This document shows positions 9,208-19,100 of a stretch of DNA of 64,000 nucleotides, in pieces. How positions within the stretch are numbered: the stretch's first letter is position 1; the number at the start of each line of letters is the position of its first letter. Source of the stretch: Chitinophaga fulva (GTDB lineage Bacteria; Bacteroidota; Bacteroidia; Chitinophagales; Chitinophagaceae); contig NZ_JABBGC010000001.1 in the NCBI RefSeq assembly GCF_012927205.1, positions 4,030,810 through 4,094,809 of the forward strand, read 5' to 3'. The position numbers were made by a program, and so were the translations under genes. The notes under the pieces are model-generated. The model had not been told where the DNA came from and searched no databases. It saw nothing but the letters and a program-made list of their open reading frames with translations.

Positions 9208-9729
9208 TTATCGCATCGGGGCGTACATCGGGGCATAAAACGGAGAATAGCCCTGGTAGGTGCCTCTGCCTACACCAATGCTGCCGGAAATGGAGAAAGT
9301 CCTGTCATTGCTGATATACATGATGCCTACTTTCGCATCTGAATAGGCGGCAACGTTACTTGTTTGCATGAAGCCACTATTCTTGTTAATCGCAGGCTGA
9401 TACGGCACATTGTTGTAACGGAAAACATACGGCGTCACTGATACGCCGCCAAAGGCGAACAGGTTATTGGTCAGCTGACGGTTGAGCTGTAGTCCCAAAG
9501 GTACCGACATAAAGGAACTGCTCCCGCCGTTAAAGGCGATAACGCCGGTGGAGATGCCCACATATTTGGTCGTAAACCATTTTTTGTGAACGTTGCTGGT
9601 ATCGTTGACCCGCTGAGGGGAGCCGAAAGCCGACTCCATGCGGTGGCCGGCACCGAAAACCGGCACTGTCTGCGCTTTTGCAGCCATAGCCGACATGAAA
9701 ACACCCGCTAAAAAGATTGTCCGTAACAT
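9208..9729 (-). CDS. exported protein of unknown function, possible small beta-barrel
   Basis: I do not recognise this 173-residue protein. It has a Sec signal peptide ending in AAKAQ, then alternating strands rich in Gly, Asn and aromatic residues (VGISTGVIAFNGG, NNLFAFGGVSVTPYVF) that suggest a small outer-membrane or periplasmic beta structure. The tail is Tyr/Pro/Met-rich (YSPFYAPMYAPM). It sits directly before the AraC gene and may share its transcript. Confidence 0.6.
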   Translation of the reverse strand: MLRTIFLAGVFMSAMAAKAQTVPVFGAGHRMESAFGSPQRVNDTSNVHKKWFTTKYVGISTGVIAFNGGSSSFMSVPLGLQLNRQLTNNLFAFGGVSVTPYVFRYNNVPYQPAINKNSGFMQTSNVAAYSDAKVGIMYISNDRTFSISGSIGVGRGTYQGYSPFYAPMYAPMR

Positions 9730-9823
9730 GTGGCTAAAGGTAAGTATCCTTTTTTAATTAAAATGCTAATGACATCTTAATATGTGGGGGAGGGCCGGAA
9801 GTAATCACCTCCGGGCCAGCTTT

Positions 9824-9866
9824 AAACAAACAAATGGCGCCTCAGGAATGAGGCGCCTCTTTTTTA
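9824..9866. terminator. terminator containing 24-bp repeat, copy 2
   Basis: A perfect 9-bp stem (GGCGCCTCA / TGAGGCGCC) with a GGAA loop at 9836-9857, followed on the plus strand by TCTTTTTT. It lies just downstream of the minus-strand metalloprotease, whose transcript would instead meet a weaker ATTTGTTTGTTT tail. Its left half (9824-9847) is the exact copy of 7362-7385. Confidence 0.7.
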
Positions 9867-9886
9867 ACATGTTAAAACAGCCAACA

Positions 9887-11167
9887 TTATTGAATCTTTC
9901 TTAACTGCCATTGTTGGGCTGTGTCCACTTTAAACCCTTTGGTTGCTACAGCTGGCCGCGCGATACCTACACCTGTGGTATCGAGGCTCATGCATAATTT
10001 ATTATCGGTTTTGCTGACCAACCTGAAGTATTGATTAATATAAGAAGGGGTAATTGCCCACAACTGGCTATCAACACCGGTATACGTCTGTAATACAATG
10101 CCTGTATTTGATTTGGTCAGGCATTTGGTGGAGTCCCTCCATGCGGTGAGTTTATAAAATCCATTATTCTGGTGCCTTACTCTCCATCGCTGCGCTAATG
10201 TGTCTCTCACGGCACCCGCAAAAATGCTATCATGCAGGTTGTCTGCCTGCAGGGCTTTGCGGCTGATGAGCTGTGTCGTTAATTCATAAGTACCGTCACT
10301 GGTATAAGAAGTGATGTTGTACTTGTAGTTGATGCCCAGGATGTCGGTAGCAGAAGGGTTCCGGCGGTTTGTCGGCCATCCTGTTCCGTCCAGTTTGGTG
10401 AGACGATTATTTTGACTGGGATACAACATAATGGAGCCGAAATCGAATGGGCCAACAGGCGTGGCGTTTGATTTGATGTTGTATTGGTATGCCCAGTTGG
10501 GGGTAAGACCTGCGGTATTGACCAACACAAACAGTTCCCGGTCATGACGCGTTTGTTCATGCTCCAGGCCCAGCGCGTGTCCTATTTCATGGGCAAGGTT
10601 CCCGGCGCCATAAACGGTGAGGTCTATGGAGATCCTCATGCTTCCTGCCGGCGCACCGATGCTGGTCGAATATGCCGACTGGTCCTGGTTTTCACCCAGC
10701 ACAATATATCTCGGCTGCACTGCCTGTTGATCATACACAAACTGAAGGCCCAGTCCTGCATTTACCCACATCTGTGTAGCAGCCGGCCATACATGGTTTT
10801 TGAGATTGTCTGAAGCGGTATTATCATACCTGTAATAAATAGTTTTGTTTGGCCAGGCAACGCCATTTGTGGTGCTTTCGGTCCGTGGATCTCCCGGCAT
10901 CCTGATATCTTCTCTTTTCAGGACCACATCGCCTCCTAAGAGGTACATCCCGTTTTCAATTTCAAGCAGATCCACCAGGTGATTGCGATAATAAGCCTGG
11001 ATAGTGTTGCCGCTGCGTTGAAAGCGATATACTTCTGCTTTTGCATCTCCCGGTGAGGTATGAGATTCATCTCCAATTGAAGATGCCTCCTTTTTTTGGC
11101 AGGAACTTAAAACAGTAGCAACAAGCATGGTCGCTAATAATGTGCTCGACAGATTGACTTTTTTCAT
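9887..11167 (-). CDS. astacin-like (M12A) zinc metalloprotease lipoprotein with C-terminal ricin-like region
   Basis: Secreted zinc protease. Seen: lipobox VLSSC followed by QKK; the full astacin zinc motif HEIGHALGLEHE (H193, E194, H197, H203) followed by QTRHDR; a downstream Met-turn SIMLYPS that supplies the usual methionine and tyrosine. The last ~140 residues contain three segments with W-R-V, Q-L-W-A and Q-W-Q-L, the QxW pattern of a ricin-type beta-trefoil that could bind glycans. The ATG at 11167 is preferred over an in-frame TTG three codons earlier because it starts the signal MKKVNLSS. No neighbours suggest a dedicated substrate. Confidence 0.87.
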   Translation of the reverse strand: MKKVNLSSTLLATMLVATVLSSCQKKEASSIGDESHTSPGDAKAEVYRFQRSGNTIQAYYRNHLVDLLEIENGMYLLGGDVVLKREDIRMPGDPRTESTTNGVAWPNKTIYYRYDNTASDNLKNHVWPAATQMWVNAGLGLQFVYDQQAVQPRYIVLGENQDQSAYSTSIGAPAGSMRISIDLTVYGAGNLAHEIGHALGLEHEQTRHDRELFVLVNTAGLTPNWAYQYNIKSNATPVGPFDFGSIMLYPSQNNRLTKLDGTGWPTNRRNPSATDILGINYKYNITSYTSDGTYELTTQLISRKALQADNLHDSIFAGAVRDTLAQRWRVRHQNNGFYKLTAWRDSTKCLTKSNTGIVLQTYTGVDSQLWAITPSYINQYFRLVSKTDNKLCMSLDTTGVGIARPAVATKGFKVDTAQQWQLRKIQ

Positions 11168-11649
11168 AGTACTCAATTGAAATTATGGTGATAAATGGTA
11201 AGTGCAACAGTTATGTGCAAACGTCGGCCCCCTCCTCTGGTAAGCACCATGGAGATGTTTGACATATCCCTTTCGCGTTGGGCAAAGGGATTACAAGCAG
11301 GCATGCAGCCCTGCCTGGTATTGCTGATCGCTTAGTGTAAATGCTAAGTACTGGCTATCCGGTAGCGGATTTCAGCACTACTAATTAAAATCTGATAGGA
11401 TGAAGTGAAAACAAGTCATAGGGTCTTCATTTATTGTTGAGAAACAAGTTAGCTTGTCGGGTTAATGATTCTTCTTCTACAGTTGGGCTCCTCTAAAGGT
11501 TGTGTTGAGTAATAAAATAAAATTAGATAAAAAAAAGCAGTTACATATCACCATGCAAAAAAAGCATCTGAAATTGGCAATATGCTGGAGGTGTACAGTC
11601 TCCAAACATGGAAAAACCAGCCGGTATTTCGTATGGATGGTGAAAGCAA
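11168..11649. other. 480-bp intergenic region with several short hairpins
   Basis: No credible gene. It contains an 8-bp stem ATCCCTTT/AAAGGGAT (11266-11291), and shorter repeats built on CAGGCA/TGCCTG (about 11300-11320), CTTAG/CTAAG (about 11332-11350) and ATCCG/CGGAT (about 11358-11372). It could hold a long leader for the metalloprotease or an unrecognised RNA, but nothing matches a family I know. Confidence 0.35.
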
Positions 11650-11688
11650 AAAGGCCTGTAAGGTTTGACTTACAGGCCTTTTTTGTTT
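11650..11688. terminator. bidirectional intrinsic terminator
   Basis: A perfect 12-bp stem (AAGGCCTGTAAG / CTTACAGGCCTT) with a six-base loop, T-run on the plus strand and TTTTTGCTTT on the minus strand. It ends the beta-propeller/cytochrome gene whose stop is at 11722. Confidence 0.8.
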
Positions 11689-11721
11689 ATAAAAACAACG
11701 TGTTTTTCCGTTCGGATTTCC

Positions 11722-14316
11722 TCAAAGCGACAATATATACCGTACTATTTTTTGGGCATCTGTAACACTTAAAGCAGGGTGCGGCGTCATTGGCACCTGT
11801 CCCCAGTTGCCCACTCCGCCTGCTATCACCTTGTTGGCGAGTTTGTTCACGCTGGCTTCTGTATGCGGATACTTTTGAGCAATGGCTTTGAACGATGGAC
11901 CTACCAGTTTAATATCTGGCTTATGACATGCGTTGCAATCCTGTTTGGCAAGCAGTAATTTCCCTGTCGTGTTTGGATTGGCTTTATTGACCGGTTGGCT
12001 GGGGGCCACTGTCTTTTTTACTACTGCCTTTTTTTCGATAGTGGCAGCAGGTTTGATAACGGTGTTTGTATTAAAATTTTTCAGCTCTTCGGTGGTAAAC
12101 AGTTCCGTGCGTGATTGGGTGAAATCCCTGATCTTTTTTACATCGGAGGGACTGATGATATTGAATGGGCTGTTTTCCGGCTTACAACGGTAATGTACAT
12201 AGCTGAGCACATTGGCCACCCATTCATCGCTGTTGCCCGCGCCTAAAGGGGCCATTACGTCCGGGTAGGTTTTGCCGTTCACCGGGCCTGTTAAGCCATG
12301 CAGCAGAATTGCGATCAGCATATCCGGGTTGCCCGCTCTTGGGGAGTTTACCAGCGGCGGCGCCGGCATGGGGTTGCTGCCGATAACGATTCCTTTTCCG
12401 TCTTCACCGTGGCAGGTGGCGCATACCTGTTGAAAGGTTTCGCGGCCTTTGAGGACAATAGTTTTGTCCTTGTCTGTTAACCCGGCCAGATCAATACCGA
12501 ACAATTTCCGGCTCCGGTTCTTTTCTATTAGTCGGGTTACATCTTCGAGATTTTTCCTGTTTGTTGAGTGGAGCATCAGTTCTTTCACGAGTGCGCCTGC
12601 ATTGTCTCCATTGTAACGGGACAGGGTAGCGGCCAGCTGTAGCTGTACATCATTGTCCGGATCGTTTACCAGCGGAGATAACAGCTGCAGTATATTGTCA
12701 TCATGTTGTTTCAGGTATTGTTCACTGATATTGATGGCCGCCTTTCTTATCTGTGCGTGTGTATCTTTTAGCGCAATGGCCAACAGGTTTTCGTCAATGC
12801 TTTGCAGGCCTTCCAGTGTCCATAGTGCATGAAGCCGGGCCAGATGATCGGGGTTGCTTTTCACCATTTCCTGCAATGCGGGCACAACAGCCTTATCGCC
12901 CCGGATGATGATCTCTTTCTGTGCATTGTCTCTCCACCAGCCGTTCGCATGCGCGAGATAGCCGACCAGTGCTGAGGTCATTTGCCGGAGCATTTGCGGA
13001 GCAGGACCAGGCTTGTAACCATTGTATACCAACCGGTAAATCCTGCCGTGACCGATATTCTTGTCTAATCCTCTCTTTAATATCTGCGGCCGTAGGTAAC
13101 TGCCCTCTCTCGTCCAGTTACCTTCCTGGATAATGCCCCGATGCATGTCTACGATATAGAGGCAACCATCAGGGCCGGTGGCCGTGTTCACAGGACGGAA
13201 ATTCATGTCGGTGGAAGCAATGAATTCCTCCTGGTTATAGGCATTCTTTAAGACTTTTATGCCGTTTTCGTCAGATACTTTCGCTCTGCGGATCAATCGT
13301 CCTACAGGCTCGCAGATCAGCAGATCGCCTTTCAGGTCATCAGGCAGTGCGGTGCCTCTGAAAACAGACTGGCCGCAGCAACCGGTGAAATGATTCAGGG
13401 TGCTGTCAGCACGTAGTCTTGCCTCGCCACCCTGAACATCAGGAGTGGCAATGATCGGCCAAACGGCGTTAAAATCCTTATCGAGTTGCCGTGGCACATC
13501 ATAGCGGCCATAAAAGGGATTGATCTGAAAGCCATACGCGGGGACCTCTCCGCCGGCGAGAGAAAAATACAATCTGCCATAATTATCATTCCCTACTCCC
13601 CATTGACCGAGCCCGGTGGCCATGGTGTCAGCTTCCAGCTTTCCGTTGATATAACGGTAGCGGAGATTTTCATATGTAGTGTAAATACGGTTATCTATAT
13701 TCCATATCAACCCGCTTCGCTGGTGTTCAAGGTTACCTGTATGCCGGGCGCTGTTTCCGAAAACCTGCACTTTTTTATCTGCCTTTCCGTCTCCGTTTAC
13801 ATCTTCATAAGACCAGATATTGTTGGTATAAGTTTCACTGACCAACAGTTTTTTCCCGACACAGAGCATCATTCTTGGTAACAGCAGGCTGTCTATATAT
13901 ACGGTGGATTTGTCCATGACACCATCCCCGTTAGTATCCTCCAACAATGATATCCGGGACACCGGTTCGTTTTCCCCTGTGCCGTTCACATCCTGCATAT
14001 AAGTCAGCATTTCGGATACAAAGAGGCGACCATCACCATCCCAGGCAATAGCCACTGGTTCCTTGATCATTGGCTCACTGGCTACCAGTTGCAACGAGTA
14101 TCCTTTAGGAAGATAAATGCTGTTAAGGCTTTCCTGGGGTGAGAGATATCTCCCGTCCGGATTGGAACGCACAATTATTCTTCCGGCAGTGTCTCTCGGC
14201 AACAGCGGTTGTTTCGGGCCGTCACCGGCAGCAGTGTGCGGCTGCGTTACCTTGCACTGATAGATAAGCACAGCAAATGAGACTAATAAAAAAGTGATAA
14301 CGAAATTTCTTTTCAT
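11722..14316 (-). CDS. beta-propeller/HEAT/dual cytochrome c lipoprotein (membrane-bound dehydrogenase family)
   Basis: Large periplasmic redox lipoprotein, 864 residues. Seen in order: lipobox LIYQC; an N-terminal propeller resembling glucose/sorbosone-type dehydrogenases (VAIAWDGDGRLFVSEM, EDTNGDGVMDKSTVY, about 55-400); a HEAT-like helical repeat region (about 440-590); a cytochrome c domain CATCH (C632, C635, H636) with GEDGKG; a low-complexity Ala/Thr/Val/Lys linker; a second cytochrome c domain CNACH (C794, C797, H798). This layout is known in Bacteroidota and Planctomycetota proteins of unproven substrate. A terminator separates it from the SusD gene, and a TACATTTG box upstream gives it its own promoter. 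Sugar oxidation feeding electrons to c-type cytochromes is inference. Confidence 0.82.
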   Translation of the reverse strand: MKRNFVITFLLVSFAVLIYQCKVTQPHTAAGDGPKQPLLPRDTAGRIIVRSNPDGRYLSPQESLNSIYLPKGYSLQLVASEPMIKEPVAIAWDGDGRLFVSEMLTYMQDVNGTGENEPVSRISLLEDTNGDGVMDKSTVYIDSLLLPRMMLCVGKKLLVSETYTNNIWSYEDVNGDGKADKKVQVFGNSARHTGNLEHQRSGLIWNIDNRIYTTYENLRYRYINGKLEADTMATGLGQWGVGNDNYGRLYFSLAGGEVPAYGFQINPFYGRYDVPRQLDKDFNAVWPIIATPDVQGGEARLRADSTLNHFTGCCGQSVFRGTALPDDLKGDLLICEPVGRLIRRAKVSDENGIKVLKNAYNQEEFIASTDMNFRPVNTATGPDGCLYIVDMHRGIIQEGNWTREGSYLRPQILKRGLDKNIGHGRIYRLVYNGYKPGPAPQMLRQMTSALVGYLAHANGWWRDNAQKEIIIRGDKAVVPALQEMVKSNPDHLARLHALWTLEGLQSIDENLLAIALKDTHAQIRKAAINISEQYLKQHDDNILQLLSPLVNDPDNDVQLQLAATLSRYNGDNAGALVKELMLHSTNRKNLEDVTRLIEKNRSRKLFGIDLAGLTDKDKTIVLKGRETFQQVCATCHGEDGKGIVIGSNPMPAPPLVNSPRAGNPDMLIAILLHGLTGPVNGKTYPDVMAPLGAGNSDEWVANVLSYVHYRCKPENSPFNIISPSDVKKIRDFTQSRTELFTTEELKNFNTNTVIKPAATIEKKAVVKKTVAPSQPVNKANPNTTGKLLLAKQDCNACHKPDIKLVGPSFKAIAQKYPHTEASVNKLANKVIAGGVGNWGQVPMTPHPALSVTDAQKIVRYILSL

Positions 14317-14390
14317 CTGTTGGATAAATAAAGGAGAATATGTTCTCCCGGTTTGGAAGAAAAGTGTAAAGTCTGGCTCACAAATGTAGC

Positions 14391-14398
14391 GTGGCTAA
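14391..14398 (-). promoter_or_regulatory. -7 promoter box for the propeller/cytochrome gene
   Basis: Minus-strand TACATTTG is an exact TAnnTTTG match, about 75 bases before the start at 14316 and downstream of the SusD terminator. Confidence 0.45.
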
Positions 14399-14454
14399 CC
14401 TTTTAAAGGTGATGTGATATTTGCGAACACCTATGTTTTATTGAGCCCGGGATC

Positions 14455-14498
14455 AAAAAAAGCAGCGGGTGGCAGTTTTTAATTGTCACCCGCTGCTT
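14455..14498 (-). terminator. intrinsic terminator after SusD
   Basis: Stem AGCAGCGGGTGGCA / TGTCACCCGCTGCT with a short AT-rich loop. Read on the minus strand it is followed by seven T residues, so it terminates the SusC-SusD transcript. Confidence 0.85.
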
Positions 14499-14514
14499 AT
14501 CCTGACATCGTGCC

Positions 14515-16110
14515 TTAGTAATTCGGATTTTGTTTCAGGTTTTTATTCAGGTCTATCTCCTTTTGCGGGACGGGCCAGAGATAATGTTTGGCAGGATCGA
14601 AGTTACGGGGGCTGCCTACCCGTATCCTGGATGCAGGATCGAGCGTCAGCGCTCCGGTGTTCGGATTTACGGAGCCGTTCAGCGAACCGGTTACCTGCCC
14701 TTTCAGGACGTCGGCGCCTATCTTCCAGCGTTGTACATCATACCAGCGGAGCCCTTCCATGGCAAATTCCACTCTGCGCTCCCGCCTGATCAACTTCCGG
14801 AGCGAGGCCTGGTCGTTATAGGTTGTTCGGTCAACAGGCGGCAGACCGGCACGTGTGCGTACCTTGTCGATCGCGTCATATACGGAGGCGTCTATTTCCC
14901 CGGTCTCAATTTTACTCTCTGCATAGGAGAGGAGTATCTCTGCATAACGGATAACGATAAAATTCAATCCTACGTTCCAGATGTCGTCAAAGTCTTCAGA
15001 GAGATGGGAAATGAATTTTTTGGAATTATAACCTGTAGGCGGACAGTTACCGTTTTGATAATAATCAGGAGACTTTTTGTCCAGCGGATTAAAGTAGCTG
15101 TTTTCCCACCGAAGTCCCGGCCGCAGTACCGTAGCGTCCAGTCTTGGGTCCCGGTTTACAAAAGGCTGTACCGGATCATAGCCGGATGCAGGATCATCAA
15201 TGGTTTTACCGTTGCTCATTTCATAGGCGTCTACCATATTTTGAGTGACGGCCACAGAACTTTGTCCGCTTTTGGAATTGGGGGGCAGCACGCCCAAATC
15301 TCCAAATGAGTTATATGTTTTCAGGTATTGTACATCAAGGATGACTTCCTTGTTGCCGGAAAATGCAGGTCTGAAAAGGTCACTGTAGCTGGTAAACAGG
15401 TCGAAGGCGAAAGGAGAGTTCATCAATTGCTTACAGGTGACGATACAGCCCTGGTAGTCGGCGTTAAATAACTGAATGCGTGCCATAAGGGCCAGTGCTG
15501 CCCCCCGGGTAATTCTTCCCTGATCTGTGCCGGTATAACTCAATGGCAGATCAGCGGCAATGGAAGTCAGTTCATCGAGCAGGAATTTTATGATTTCTTG
15601 TTTAGGCGTTTGCTTCACCAGGTTGGCACTGTCTAATGAAACGGTGCGTAATATCAGCGGAACATCGCCGTAGAGCTGGCTCATAGCGAAATATTGATAA
15701 TCCCGCAGGAACCTGGCCTCTGCTTTCATTCTTTTTTTCAGCGCAGCGTCCATGGGTGTTTTGTCAATATTCTCCAGGAACCAGTTACATTTCTGGACCG
15801 TTTTATAGTTCCATCTGTTGGCAGACCCTGTATTTACGGGAGTAGCATTACCCTGTGCCACGGGTTCGAATCCTTCCCAGGGGTATTGGTCGTAGGCGTT
15901 GTCTGTAAAACAATCGTAGTAGATGATATTGCTTCCGCTTTCCCAGTTGTGATAGCAGCCGTTGAGCGCCACTGTTGCATCATTCACGGTGGTCCACAAG
16001 GTACCGTTGCTGTATGCGTCCAGCGGGGCCCTGTTGAGGAAGTCTTTATTACATCCGGCCAGCGAGGCAACGGCCAGGAGCAATGCAGCTATTATTCCGT
16101 TACGTTTCAT
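14515..16110 (-). CDS. SusD/RagB-type surface glycan-binding lipoprotein
   Basis: Ligand-binding lipoprotein partner of the SusC encoded just upstream on the minus strand. Seen: lipobox SLAGC then NKDFL, the typical SusD N-terminus RAPLDAYSNGTLW, the helical segment RFLRDYQYFAMSQLYGDVPLI, the later RYAEILLSYAESKIETGE and RRERRVEFAMEGLRWYDVQRW, and the C-terminal YLWPVPQKEIDLNKNLKQNPNY that closes most SusD proteins. An in-frame ATG two codons earlier (16116) is an equal start candidate. With the GH20 enzyme and ECF/FecR pair it forms a polysaccharide utilisation locus, probably for an N-acetylhexosamine-containing glycan (inference). Confidence 0.95.
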   Translation of the reverse strand: MKRNGIIAALLLAVASLAGCNKDFLNRAPLDAYSNGTLWTTVNDATVALNGCYHNWESGSNIIYYDCFTDNAYDQYPWEGFEPVAQGNATPVNTGSANRWNYKTVQKCNWFLENIDKTPMDAALKKRMKAEARFLRDYQYFAMSQLYGDVPLILRTVSLDSANLVKQTPKQEIIKFLLDELTSIAADLPLSYTGTDQGRITRGAALALMARIQLFNADYQGCIVTCKQLMNSPFAFDLFTSYSDLFRPAFSGNKEVILDVQYLKTYNSFGDLGVLPPNSKSGQSSVAVTQNMVDAYEMSNGKTIDDPASGYDPVQPFVNRDPRLDATVLRPGLRWENSYFNPLDKKSPDYYQNGNCPPTGYNSKKFISHLSEDFDDIWNVGLNFIVIRYAEILLSYAESKIETGEIDASVYDAIDKVRTRAGLPPVDRTTYNDQASLRKLIRRERRVEFAMEGLRWYDVQRWKIGADVLKGQVTGSLNGSVNPNTGALTLDPASRIRVGSPRNFDPAKHYLWPVPQKEIDLNKNLKQNPNY

Positions 16111-16128
16111 GATCATGATTTTAGTTGA

Positions 16129-19100
16129 TTAAAAGAGCACGTTTACACCTACGGTATTGATTTTTACCTGGGGATAGTTGTAGCCTGATTCTGCCTGCGC
16201 AGTTTCGGGATCTACCCATTTGTAAAATTTGGTGAACGTCAACAGGTTTTGTCCACTATAGTAAACCTTCACATTCTCCAGGCCAATACGGTGCACCAGT
16301 GTTTTGGGCAGATTGTAGCCCAGTTGCAGGTTTTTGAGACGCAGGTAAGAGGCGTCCCTGATCCAGAAAGAAGAGGGCATGTTACTTGGACCGTTGTTTT
16401 TGTAGGAAAACCATAACCGGGGAAAAGTAGTGGAATGATTTTCCGGTGTCCACCGGTCAAGAAAGATGGTAGTGGGCTTGCCGCTGTTGGCGCCAACACC
16501 TCCCATCATATTGGACTGTACATAGTTTTTTACCCCGAGTGCTCCCTGGAAGAATGCGCTCAGGTCAAAGCCTTTCCAGTCAAGGGCCAGATTAAAACCG
16601 ATAGTGGCCTTCGGGAAGTTACTGCCCAGGTAGGTGCGGTCTGCACCGTCTATCTTTCCATCCTGGTTGAGGTCCTTGTACATGAGGTCACCGGGTGCTG
16701 TCACACCGCCTGTTTGTTTGGCGTGTTTGTTTACTTCTTCCTGTGTCTGGAAAATACCTTCGCAGACATAGCCATAGAAGGAATAGATAGGGTATCCTAC
16801 TTGTTGGAAGGTACCACCGTTGATATAAGGCCCGCTTCCTTTAAGACTGGTGATGCGGTTATTGATAAAGGTGGCATTGGCATTAACACTGTAATGGACA
16901 TCATGCAGTTCGCCATTATAACCCACTGAAAATTCCCATCCTTTATTGCTAACAGCGCCGGCATTCTGATAAGGGGCAGAAAGGCTGTAGGGGGCGCCTA
17001 TGGGCAGCGCCAACAGGATGTCGGTGGTCTTACGGATAAAGTAGCCTCCGCTGAAAGTAAGTTGATGGTTCAGCAGGGAGGCATCCAGGCCGAAATCAGT
17101 AGTAGTGGTGGCTTCCCAGCTGATATCCGGATTAGCGCCTGAAACAGGGGCTATTCCCGGAGCGATGACCTGATTAAAGGAGTAGTCCTGGCTGGAGGAA
17201 ACAGTGGAAATAGCAGGATAGTTGCCCACTACGTTCTGATTGCCCAGTTGTCCCCAGGAGCCTCTGAGTTTCAGCTCCGGAATGATGTCCCGTATCGGCG
17301 CGAAGAAATTTTCCCTGGCAATGTTCCATCCACCTGAAAAAGAAGGGAACAATCCCCATTGACGGGAGGGTGCAAAACGGGAAGAACCATCATAGCGGAG
17401 ACTGGCTTCAAAGATATATTTTTCGTTGTAGTCGTAATTAAAACGTCCAAAGAAAGACCTGAGGGCCACTTCATTGGAAAACCCTTTGCTTGTCTGGCCT
17501 GCTGAGGGGCCGGCATTGATCTCTGAAATGCTGTTGTTGAGGAATTTTTCCCTGTACATGGAATTTTCCCGATAGCGTGTATACTCCTGGGAGCCGCCAC
17601 CAAGCAGTTTGAAGTGATGTTGGTCCAGGGCTATGCCATACTCCAAAATAGCCTGCAGGTTGGTATAGGTGGAGGCATCATCACTATTGGTAAGATTATT
17701 GGGCCCCTGGTATTTTGTAGGGACCCCGGAATTGGGATCATAGAACTGTATGTCCTTCACGAACTTTTGTCCCTGGTCTATATTGAGCCGGTATCCGAAA
17801 TTTGGTTTGAAATGAAGCCCTTTTGCCAGTTCGATATCAGCTCCGGCATTGCCGGTAAGGGTATAACGCTGCGTGCGGTTGAATGAACCCAGTTCAAGCG
17901 AAGCAATAGGATTGCCATTAGGTCCATAACCATACTCGCCGTTAGGGAATTTATAAGGCACTACATTGGATACCTGGTTGGCCACAAAGGTAATGAGTGA
18001 CAGGCTGGTGGCTCCGGGATAGGAGCTTACCGGCTCTTTGAACGGATCGTAGAGGTAACCGATGTTGGCAAAGACAGTTGTCTTTTTAGTGACATGGGAA
18101 CTGATGTTTACCCTTGTAGTGAATCGCTTGTTATTGGTCCCTTTGATGATCCCTTCCTGGTCGAGATAACCGAGTGAAACGAGGTATTGCGTTTTTTCAT
18201 CGCCTCCGCTCAGGCTGAGGTAATGATTGTGCTGTAATCCGCTGCCCCTGTACAGAAGAGCCAGCCAGTCGGTGTTAGGGTGCGCGCCGGTGGGGTCGCT
18301 GCCATCTTTGAATTGCTGAATATCAGTATCGGTCCATTTGGGAGGTGCTCCTTCATTTTTGAGCGCTTCGTTGTAAAATGCTGCCTGTTGCCACGATGGA
18401 AGAAAGCTGGGAAGGCGTGTGGCCTTTTGTTTGCCCAGGTAGGCATCGTAACGTATCTGCAACCGCCCTTTTTTTCCTTTTTTGGTGGTGATGAGTACCA
18501 CGCCGTTGGCCGCGCGGGAGCCATATATGGCAGCAGATGCGGCGTCTTTCAACACGGTGACGGACTCCACATCATTGGGGTTTACATCGCTCATGGAGCT
18601 GATCACCCCATCTACCACGATCATCGGATCACTGTTGTTCAGTGTGCCGATCCCTCTTATTTTGATGGACCCTGCGTCTTTTCCCGGCTGCCCGTTATTC
18701 TGCACAACGGTAACGCCAGACATGGTGCCTTGCAGCGCGTTAGTGAGGTTGGTCAGTGGCCGGTTCTCCAGCTGCCTGGAAGAAACGGTTGAAACAGACC
18801 CTGTCAGATCGGCTTTCCGTTGTTTGCCATAGGCTACTACCACTATTTCGTCTATTGTACGGTTACTGGGAGACAAACGTATCTCCAGCGATCGGGTATC
18901 GGCATTCACCTGTAGGTTTTCGCTGTACTTTCCATATCCCATCAGCGATATTTCCAGGGTATAGTTTCCTCCTGGTATATTGTTCAGCAAGAACTTCCCG
19001 TTGGCGTCTGCAACGCTTCCCTGTTGAAATCCGTTCGCCTTCAACAACACGGTGGCGCCGGGCAGCGCGGCGCCTTTGTCGTCTGTTATAATGCCGGACA

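Noticed and set aside
11502..11765. 87-codon plus-strand frame
   Set aside because: It runs through a strong terminator hairpin and into the 3' end of the minus-strand propeller gene; no domain or signal features.
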